A DNA stretch of 64,000 bases, taken from positions 124,001 through 188,000 of the forward strand of contig NZ_BCVX01000007.1 of the NCBI RefSeq assembly GCF_001591965.1. The letters run 5' to 3'. The stretch is from Lysinibacillus odysseyi 34hs-1 = NBRC 100172 (GTDB taxonomy: Bacteria; Bacillota; Bacilli; Bacillales_A; Planococcaceae). The notes beneath the pieces are model-generated. The model ran no database searches and had not been told where the DNA came from. It saw only the letters and a program-made list of their open reading frames with translations. The first letter of the stretch is position 1; the number at the start of each line of letters is the position of its first letter. The translations under genes and the position numbers were made by a program. Shown here in pieces: positions 58,006-64,000 of this stretch.

Positions 58006-59979
58006 ATGAGTACAACGATTGATGGGAAGATTCTTTGGCAGCCGACGGAAGAGAATATTGCCAACAGCAATATCACTCGTTTTAAAAACTGGCTGAAGGT
58101 GCATAAACAATTGGAATTTGCTTCTGTGCAGGAGCTTTGGAAGTGGTCTACAGATGAGCTCGAGACTTTTTGGGCATACGTGTGGGAATACGGAGGAGTT
58201 AAGGCAAGCACTCCGTATAAAGAAGTTCTTTCTTCGCGGACTATGCCGGGTGCTCAATGGTTCAATGGTGCCCATTTAAACTATGCCGAGCATAGCTTCC
58301 ATAAAGCTATACCTGCAAAGCCGGCACTCATCTTTCAGTCCGAACATAAAGGCTATGCAGAAATTTCCTGGGGTGAGCTTGAAAGAAAGACGGCGGCTGT
58401 GGCCCAGTATTTAAAGGATCATGGGGTGACAAAAGGAGACAGGGTTGTTGCCTATATGCCTAATCTTCCAGAGACAGTTATCGCCTTTTTGGCCTGTGCA
58501 AGTATCGGTGCTATTTGGTCAAGCTGTTCTCCTGATTTCGGTGCGAACAGTGTCATCGACCGATTTAAACAGCTTGATCCAGTGTTTTTATTTGCGATTG
58601 ACGGCTACCAATATAACGGACAGCTGCACAATAAAAAAGACGTTATAGAACGTATTCAGCGGGAGGTGCCAAGCATCCGGGAAACGATTCTGTATTCTTA
58701 TACGGAATGTTTCGGGATCACAGAGCTTCCAAATACAACAAGCTGGGAAACAGTACTGGATCGGGATGCTGAGCTTTTCTTTGAGCAGGTACCATTTGAC
58801 CACCCGTTATGGATACTGTATTCCTCCGGGACAACGGGCCTCCCAAAACCAATCGTCCAAGGACATGGCGGGATTCTCATTGATCAAATTAAAACACTGA
58901 TGATTGAACAAAATTTAACGGAACATGACCGGATGTTCTGGTTTACAACAACAGGCTGGATGATGTGGAACCTGCTTCTTGGTGGGCTTGTTGTCGGATC
59001 CACAATCGTTTTATATGATGGTAGTCCGTCCTACCCTAATCTAGGTGTCCTGTGGGATTACGTGGATAAATCAGAAACAACAATGTTCGGTACAAGTGCT
59101 GCGTATATCGATGTGTGTATGAAATTCGGTTTCAAGCCAAACGAGCATTTCCAGCTTACGAACCTGCACTCCATTTTAGCAACCGCCTCCCCATTAACAG
59201 CGAATGCCTTTACATGGGTTTACGAAAATGTGAAAGATGATATTTGGCTCGCTTCGACAAGCGGCGGTACTGATGTATGTACGGCTTTTGTCGGTGGTTC
59301 ACCGGTTCTCCCTGTGCGTGCGGGGATTATTCCTACACGGGCATTGGGCGTAAAAGTGGAATCATATGATGATAATGGTAAACCGCTTTCTAATGAAGTG
59401 GGAGAGCTTGTAGTGACTGCACCTATGCCGTCCATGCCGCTGTTTTTATGGAATGATAAGGGCAATGAGCGTTATTTGGACAGCTATTTTGAAATGTATC
59501 CCGGCGTCTGGCGTCACGGTGATTGGATACAAATTAATGATGATGGAAGCTGTGTAATTTACGGGCGTTCAGATTCAACAATCAATCGTTCTGGTCTGCG
59601 TATGGGTACAAGTGAAATTTATAAGATTGTTGAGGCAATACCGGAAATTATGGAAAGTCTGATCATCGATCTTGAATACAGCGGCAAGGAGTCCTTCCTT
59701 CCCTTATTTGTTGTGTTGAAGCAGGATGTGCCTTTAACAGAAGAGTTGAAACAGACGATTAACAGCCGCATCCGCGAAAACCTATCGCCGCGTTTCGTGC
59801 CGGATGCAATTCATGCCATTTCAGAAGTACCGAAAACTTTAAACGGCAAGAAGCTGGAGGTGCCTGTGCGTAAAATCCTACTTGGAAAGGATCTAGATTC
59901 CTCCCTCAATCGGGACGCTATGGCAAATCCTGCGTCCGTCCAATATTTTATTGACTTTGCTGATGCCCTTCAGCAGTAA
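58006..59979 (+). CDS. acsA: Acetoacetate--CoA ligase (acetoacetyl-CoA synthetase)
   Basis: A 657-residue adenylate-forming ligase. The phosphate loop is LYSSGTTGLPKPIVQGHGG (about residue 268), followed by FWFTTTGWMMWNLLLGGLVV, STSGGTDVCTAFVGG, WRHGDWI and, at the end, GRSDSTINRSGLRMGTSEIY and the catalytic lysine in TLNGKKLEVP. N-terminal MSTTIDGKILWQPTEENIAN and overall length are specific for acetoacetyl-CoA synthetases rather than acetyl-CoA synthetase. It activates acetoacetate for fatty-acid or PHB metabolism. AAGGGGGATGG precedes the ATG at 58006. It is monocistronic. Confidence 0.9.
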   Translation: MSTTIDGKILWQPTEENIANSNITRFKNWLKVHKQLEFASVQELWKWSTDELETFWAYVWEYGGVKASTPYKEVLSSRTMPGAQWFNGAHLNYAEHSFHKAIPAKPALIFQSEHKGYAEISWGELERKTAAVAQYLKDHGVTKGDRVVAYMPNLPETVIAFLACASIGAIWSSCSPDFGANSVIDRFKQLDPVFLFAIDGYQYNGQLHNKKDVIERIQREVPSIRETILYSYTECFGITELPNTTSWETVLDRDAELFFEQVPFDHPLWILYSSGTTGLPKPIVQGHGGILIDQIKTLMIEQNLTEHDRMFWFTTTGWMMWNLLLGGLVVGSTIVLYDGSPSYPNLGVLWDYVDKSETTMFGTSAAYIDVCMKFGFKPNEHFQLTNLHSILATASPLTANAFTWVYENVKDDIWLASTSGGTDVCTAFVGGSPVLPVRAGIIPTRALGVKVESYDDNGKPLSNEVGELVVTAPMPSMPLFLWNDKGNERYLDSYFEMYPGVWRHGDWIQINDDGSCVIYGRSDSTINRSGLRMGTSEIYKIVEAIPEIMESLIIDLEYSGKESFLPLFVVLKQDVPLTEELKQTINSRIRENLSPRFVPDAIHAISEVPKTLNGKKLEVPVRKILLGKDLDSSLNRDAMANPASVQYFIDFADALQQ

Positions 59980-59984
59980 TTCAT

Positions 59985-60024
59985 ATCCCCACCTTCCAAA
60001 CTATCGAAGGCTGGGGATTTTTCT
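59985..60024 (+). terminator. Intrinsic terminator
   Basis: ATCCCCACCTTC and GAAGGCTGGGGAT with a nine-base loop, then TTTTTC, after the acetoacetate--CoA ligase gene. Confidence 0.85.
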
Positions 60025-60168
60025 TTCTCCACTCCCCTGTTTAATATGGATTGAACAATTCATGATTAACATCCACCCCCTTTCCAATATTCAACAGTAT
60101 GACACAGCTATCGAAATAAAAGTGAGTTATACTATCTTAAATAAGCTGTAAAGTCAGGGTGTTGTCAT

Positions 60169-60849
60169 ATGAATCAAAAAATAATGATAGTAGAAGATGA
60201 TCCGATACTCCAGTCCGTACTGTGCGATTACTTAACAAAAGCAAGCTTTGATATTTCTGCTGTAGGAAGCGCAGAGGAGGCGATGGAACGATTTATGCGT
60301 GATTATCCTTGTATGATTTTGCTGGACCTTGTGCTTCCGGGCATGAGCGGAGAGGAATTTTGTAAATGGATACGTTCTCATACAAATCAGGATGTCTCCA
60401 TTATTATGATGACCGCTAAAAGAAGTGTGGAGGATAAGATTAATGGTCTTAGGATTGGTGCAGATGATTATCTTATAAAACCGTTTCAATTAGAGGAATT
60501 GCTTGCCCATATGGAAGCTGTGCTGCGTAGGACCGGGCTGTTTTGTCAGAAAATTATCCACCATGGACTTTGTATCAAGCCAAGAAAAGGAGAGGTCCTG
60601 CTAAATGGAGAAAAGATCCATTTAACAAAGCATGAATTTATGCTGCTTTATTATTTTATGGACCATCCGAATATAATTATCAGCCGTGAAGATTTAATCG
60701 TTCAGCTCTATCCGAATATTGAGAGAGAAATACTTGACCGGACTATTGACGTACATATAAAAAAGCTGCGAAGTAAAATCGAGCAGGACGTCAAAAACCC
60801 CCGTCGGATTATTACAGTGCGCGGGCTTGGGTATCAGTTTATTCCGTAA
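60169..60849 (+). CDS. Orphan OmpR/PhoB-family response regulator
   Basis: A 226-residue response regulator. The receiver domain has acidic residues in MIVEDDPIL, the phospho-acceptor Asp in MILLDLVLPGMSG (about residue 52), Thr in IMMTAKRSV and Lys in DDYLIKPFQLEEL. The C-terminal winged helix ends HIKKLRSKIEQDVKNPRRII, TVRGLGYQF. AGGGTG precedes the ATG. No histidine kinase is nearby: the flanking genes are the acetoacetate--CoA ligase gene and a convergent cytochrome gene, so its sensor is elsewhere. Confidence 0.9.
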   Translation: MNQKIMIVEDDPILQSVLCDYLTKASFDISAVGSAEEAMERFMRDYPCMILLDLVLPGMSGEEFCKWIRSHTNQDVSIIMMTAKRSVEDKINGLRIGADDYLIKPFQLEELLAHMEAVLRRTGLFCQKIIHHGLCIKPRKGEVLLNGEKIHLTKHEFMLLYYFMDHPNIIISREDLIVQLYPNIEREILDRTIDVHIKKLRSKIEQDVKNPRRIITVRGLGYQFIP

Positions 60850-60866
60850 AGACGATGCAGCCTGAA

Positions 60867-60905
60867 AAGGAGTATGGGAGAGGCCCCATACTCCTTCGTT
60901 TTTAC
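60867..60905 (+). terminator. Bidirectional intrinsic terminator
   Basis: AAGGAGTATGGG (60867-60878) and CCCATACTCCTT (60885-60896), then CGTTTTT; shared by the convergent regulator and cytochrome genes, and overlapping the last codons of the latter. Confidence 0.9.
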
Positions 60906-61864
60906 TGAAAATCTGCTAATAATTCCTGCCAATTCATTGTTCCATTTTGAACCTGTTCCCGTCGTTCTTTCGTCATAATATCCGAGGGGCGTCCGCCTTT
61001 TGGCCAATCCTTGTCATGCCCTTTCCATTCTGGACGATCCTGTGAAAGAATATAAGCAGCCAAGTCTGCTGCATCCTGTTCTGTTAATGTGCCTTCCTGG
61101 CCTGCCGGCATATAGGATTGAATATAACCAGCTATTTTGGATAGCCGTGCTAGACCAGCCCCATCGTTAAACGAATTGTCTCCCCATAAAGCCGGGCCGG
61201 TATTTGCTCCGTTTCCAGCTCCATCCGCTGCGTGACAGGCTACGCATGATTTTTCCTGGAATAATCGCTCTCCGTCTGACACACTTGGTAAAGGTACTTT
61301 TTTCATATCAGACGATTTCGCCCACGGACGTTCTGTACCGATTTCGACCCCTGTTGAAATATATTTAAAATAAGCTACAATTGCCTCTAGCTCAGGGCTG
61401 TTTACATCAAATTTCTTACCGTTCATACTCCGAACCATACAGCCGTTAATCCGTTCCTCGATTGTCACGATACCCCCTGACCGGGCGATATATTGTGGAT
61501 AATCTGCCATTACGCCGACAAGTGAAGCATTGGAAGACTCCAAGCCTGCACCTGCATGACAGCTTGTACATGATAATTGGTTGCCGACATATTCATCGGC
61601 GTATACATGTGTTTCATTTACAAGGTTATAGCCAAAAAGAATATCCTCCTTCATTTTTTCATCATCAGGAATATCTTCCATACTGATTTCAGGAAAATGC
61701 TGGATACTGCCCGCGGACTCCGTGTCTGCCATGTCGGATGTAGCTGTTTCCACTACTTCACTTACAGGTTCTTCTAATTGGATAAATGTCTTATTAATTC
61801 CGATTCCCATGGCTATTGTTGCAAGAGCTCCTAATGCAGAGAATACGATTGGATATGCTTTCAT
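60902..61864 (-). CDS. Dihaem c-type cytochrome, TsdA-like thiosulfate dehydrogenase
   Basis: A 320-residue membrane-anchored cytochrome: an N-terminal signal/anchor helix (YPIVFSALGALATIAMGIGI), an acidic spacer, then two class-I cytochrome domains with haem motifs CTSCH (residues 99-103) and CVACH (207-211). Between them YPQYIARSGGIVTIEERING followed by CMVRSMNGKK is the TsdA signature; Cys142 sits where the unusual axial cysteine of the active-site haem occurs in TsdA. The second haem has a Met candidate in YMPAGQEG. It probably oxidises thiosulfate to tetrathionate or the reverse, linking to the sulfur operon 5 kb away. Confidence 0.75.
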   Translation of the reverse strand: MKAYPIVFSALGALATIAMGIGINKTFIQLEEPVSEVVETATSDMADTESAGSIQHFPEISMEDIPDDEKMKEDILFGYNLVNETHVYADEYVGNQLSCTSCHAGAGLESSNASLVGVMADYPQYIARSGGIVTIEERINGCMVRSMNGKKFDVNSPELEAIVAYFKYISTGVEIGTERPWAKSSDMKKVPLPSVSDGERLFQEKSCVACHAADGAGNGANTGPALWGDNSFNDGAGLARLSKIAGYIQSYMPAGQEGTLTEQDAADLAAYILSQDRPEWKGHDKDWPKGGRPSDIMTKERREQVQNGTMNWQELLADFQ

Positions 61865-61911
61865 GATCTTCCTCTCCCTTCTTAACTGCTATTTTATCTC
61901 CAGACTAACAA

Positions 61912-62118
61912 GTGAGGGATACATTTAGGAAAGGTTCAACTAGCGTTCATATTAATTTATCTATTTACTTAAATAGCAGAATTCTTCATAAAACCTTCAT
62001 ATTAGCTTGCTATATACTCTCGGAAAAAAACGATAGGTCTCCTGATGCGCTCAAGGCAAAGCAGTGGAATATCTATTTAGAAAATGAAAAATTTGAAGGC
62101 GCGATTATACACCAATGA
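61912..62118 (+). CDS. Possible small protein or remnant
   Basis: A plus-strand frame whose last 33 residues (SEKNDRSPDALKAKQWNIYL, ENEKFEGAIIHQ) look protein-like while its first half does not. No ribosome site precedes the ATG. It may be the end of a lost gene. The sequence from 62119 to 62290 shows only a TATAAT-like -10 at about 62243. Confidence 0.25.
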   Translation: MRDTFRKGSTSVHINLSIYLNSRILHKTFILACYILSEKNDRSPDALKAKQWNIYLENEKFEGAIIHQ

Positions 62119-62293
62119 TTAATTGGTAAATGATTATCACATATTTTACTTAATGGATTTTATATGTGCTTTGTCTATGTGCTTTTTTTGGATGACGGAA
62201 AGTGTTTGAAATTTCTTTATTTAAATTAGTGTGCCATTCGACTGTATAATGTGGTATATTTATAAAGTTGAATGATTTACGAACGCACATAAT

Positions 62294-62331
62294 AGAGGTT
62301 GCATCACCTGCGGGTGGTGTAGCCTCTTTCG
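62294..62331 (+). promoter_or_regulatory. Leader hairpin ahead of the CDF exporter
   Basis: AGAGGTTGCATCACC (62294-62308) and GGTGGTGTAGCCTCT (62313-62327) pair along all 15 positions if G-U pairs are allowed, with a four-base loop and TTTC after. It lies between a probable promoter and the start codon, so it could act as an attenuator. No known metal riboswitch aptamer is recognisable upstream. Confidence 0.5.
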
Positions 62332-62363
62332 TGTTTATAGGAGTTTTGTGAGGGGGAAACATT

Positions 62364-63269
62364 TTGGAGCTATATACAAACTTGCGTGCAGGGGAAAAAG
62401 GAGCCTATCTATCGATTGCTGCCTATATCTTTCTCAGCGCACTGAAACTGACTATCGGCTATATGGGAGATTCACAGGCATTACGTGCTGATGGATTAAA
62501 CAATACAACTGATATTATCGCATCGATTGCTGTATTAATCGGTTTACGGATTTCCCAGCGTCCGCCGGATCATAATCATCAATATGGCCATCTCCGCGCT
62601 GAAACGGTGGCCTCTTTAATCGCTGCTTTCGTCATGATTTATGTCGGTATCGAAGTACTGATTACAGCGGTTCGGAATATGTTTACGACAACGCATGAAA
62701 CACCGGATCTGATGACCATTGCTGTTTCGTTATTTAGTGCACTCGTGATGTACGGGGTATACCGGTATAACTTGCAGTTAGCTGAAAAAGTAAAAAGTAC
62801 GGCGGTGAAGGCTGCCGCTTATGATAATCGTTCGGATGCACTTGTCAGTATTGGAACAGCTGTCGGGATTACCGCTGCGATTTTCGGCTTCCCTATTGTC
62901 GATACAATTACAGCCATCCTCATTGGCATCATTATTATCAAAACAGCCATTGAGATTTTTAAAGAGGCTGTATACCTTCTGACAGATGGTTTTGACAGCG
63001 ATATGCTTGATCATATAAAGGAAGAAATTCAGGCGATTCCGCAAGTACGGGAGATTCGGGAAATACGCGGCAGACGACATGGCAGCCGTATGCTGCTGGA
63101 CATCACGATTGCCGTTAATCCAAATCTAAGTGTACGTATCTCCCATGATATCGCTGAGCTCATTGAAGAAAATGTCCGTACTTTAGACGGACAAGCCCTT
63201 GCCTTTGTCCATATCGAGCCGTACGATCCAAAGGATGTTCTCATTACGGAGGATGATTATCACTTTTAA
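62364..63269 (+). CDS. Manganese-type cation diffusion facilitator (MneS/MneP-like)
   Basis: A 301-residue CDF antiporter with six membrane helices and a C-terminal cytoplasmic dimer domain. The metal site residues are in ALRADGLNNTTDIIAS (helix 2, Asp-x3-Asn/Asp) and AAYDNRSDALVS (helix 5); the DNxxD pattern and PPDHNHQYGHLRAETVASLI are features of the Mn2+ (or Fe2+) branch rather than Zn2+. It exports excess metal against protons. The start is TTG, with GAGGGGG nine bases before. A leader hairpin precedes it. Confidence 0.85.
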   Translation: MELYTNLRAGEKGAYLSIAAYIFLSALKLTIGYMGDSQALRADGLNNTTDIIASIAVLIGLRISQRPPDHNHQYGHLRAETVASLIAAFVMIYVGIEVLITAVRNMFTTTHETPDLMTIAVSLFSALVMYGVYRYNLQLAEKVKSTAVKAAAYDNRSDALVSIGTAVGITAAIFGFPIVDTITAILIGIIIIKTAIEIFKEAVYLLTDGFDSDMLDHIKEEIQAIPQVREIREIRGRRHGSRMLLDITIAVNPNLSVRISHDIAELIEENVRTLDGQALAFVHIEPYDPKDVLITEDDYHF

Positions 63270-63337
63270 TATTTTCAGCAACTGGATTCTTCTGGCATGC
63301 ATCTAAACTCCTGTAGGTACAATTTAATAAATATTAG

Positions 63338-63370
63338 GACTACCTGATTTAGTAAAAGGTAGTCTTTTTT
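63338..63370 (+). terminator. Intrinsic terminator
   Basis: GACTACCT and AGGTAGTC with an 11-base loop, then TTTTTT. Confidence 0.85.
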
Positions 63371-63676
63371 GTATCATATTTTGTAGTAATTCCGCAGTTA
63401 TTTTATATGGTTTTTTAAGGATCAGTAACATCTGTCGGTTTGCCTCGACTCTCTAAACTCCCTCTCCCCTTTTACTAAAAGATACTGGGCAACATGATGA
63501 GTGTAAAAGGCTACGTGGAATCGTAGAAAAGCAACTTATCGTATAATCGGTTAGTAAATTTGGAAATAGGATACACTTCTGCCAGTAAAGACGCAGCGTT
63601 TTTTATTATTACATAATTAAGTGGTATTATTATAAAAGAAGTTACATGTGATTATTTTTTGAAAGTAGGCTTGCGG

Positions 63677-64000
63677 ATGCTGGAAATATTGAATAAGCGA
63701 TTAACGAAATTGATGCCAATCCTGACTCCGCTCAGTCTTGTGTTAGGAGTAATATTTGAGGATATAGGAGCCCAACTGGCATTTCTTGTAGCCTGGCTGT
63801 TTGCATTTATGACATTTGCAGGGAGTCTCAGTCTTGATTTTCAGGCATTGAAGGTTTTTACCCGTTACCCTTATATGATTTTGCTGACGATTATCGGGCT
63901 TCACGTCATTATGCCGCTTTGGGCCTATTTTGTATCAACAGTTGTGTTTCATGACGAACTATTGACGTTCGGTTTTATTTTGTCCGTAGCGGTCCCGACA
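63677..64000 (+). CDS. Bile acid:sodium symporter family (BASS) protein, N-terminal part; runs off the window
   Basis: The first 108 codons show three to four membrane helices: LMPILTPLSLVLGVIFEDIG, FLVAWLFAFMTFAGSLSLDF, YMILLTIIGLHVIMPLWAYF and the start of the next with VAVPT. FAFMTFAGSLSLDFQAL is typical of YocS/BASS transporters, which carry organic anions with Na+. The ribosome site is weak (GAAAGTAGG); a TTG six bases before the ATG is an alternative start. Between the terminator at 63370 and this gene I see nothing else. Confidence 0.75.
   Translation, partial: MLEILNKRLTKLMPILTPLSLVLGVIFEDIGAQLAFLVAWLFAFMTFAGSLSLDFQALKVFTRYPYMILLTIIGLHVIMPLWAYFVSTVVFHDELLTFGFILSVAVPT

Noticed and set aside
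62150-62362. Minus-strand 70-codon frame before the CDF gene
   Set aside because: It is antisense to the leader hairpin and promoter of the CDF gene, with no plausible ribosome site.

Overview
The window is low-GC DNA of a Bacillota chromosome. Genes have strong Shine-Dalgarno sites, TTG and GTG starts are common, intrinsic terminators are plentiful, and the gene families are Bacillus-like: PaiA/PaiB, a YwcA/YwcB-type symporter pair, DUF3889, HAAS/PadR, AIM24 and an S-layer-homology exoprotein. The mix suggests a Planococcaceae/Caryophanaceae member (Solibacillus- or Lysinibacillus-like). That placement is inference from gene content. No rRNA, tRNA, CRISPR array or intact insertion sequence was seen.

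Layout. 0-7.4 kb: end of an acetate-type symporter and its DUF485 partner, a nitronate-monooxygenase-like flavoprotein behind a TetR-type palindrome, serine acetyltransferase, a TPR protein, a lactate-oxidase-like flavoenzyme, and an APH-fold kinase followed by a GNAT. 7.4-15.2 kb: a decaying accessory stretch. It holds a broken C-terminal fragment of a polymorphic nuclease toxin directly in front of a presumed immunity gene, an MFS transporter, a MocR regulator, and remnants of an amine oxidase, an unknown gene, an SDR and an HxlR regulator. One intact SDR and its probable TetR repressor survive among them. 15.3-21.4 kb: a methyltransferase, then three paralogous cytosine-deaminase-like amidohydrolases beside a divergent LysR gene, with a 48-bp dyad between them and a GntR-type palindrome inside the cluster. 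21.6-32 kb: a MarR-PaiA-PaiB operon with a perfect 26-bp palindrome, a cysteine-less Spx-like protein, a secreted SLH-hydrolase fusion, AIM24, an aldo-keto reductase and a three-gene ABC exporter. 32-49 kb: many short stand-alone genes (DinB, S9 peptidase, several GNATs, histidine phosphatase, ADP-ribosylglycohydrolase, a small kinase-like zinc-ribbon protein, a lipoprotein, DMT exporter, frameshifted SMI1/KNR4, XRE-DUF3169, DedA). 49-51 kb: a possible structured RNA ahead of a PadR-HAAS operon. 51-57 kb: a minus-strand persulfide/sulfane-sulfur operon. 57-64 kb: VOC protein, acetoacetyl-CoA synthetase, orphan response regulator, TsdA-like dihaem cytochrome, Mn-type CDF exporter and the start of a bile-acid-symporter-family protein.

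How genes work together. The clearest system is the sulfur operon: two DsrE-like proteins, two single rhodaneses, a TusA-rhodanese fusion, a rhodanese-metallo-beta-lactamase protein, TusA, a TauE exporter and a DsbA-like oxidoreductase. It starts at a consensus promoter whose -35/-10 spacer is filled by a CstR/CsoR-type operator, and related motifs recur in front of three of its genes. The TsdA-like cytochrome a few kilobases away fits thiosulfate chemistry. The amidohydrolase trio with its LysR neighbour looks like an inducible catabolic cluster of unknown substrate. The window also carries many non-annotatable coding remnants, which suggests ongoing gene loss.
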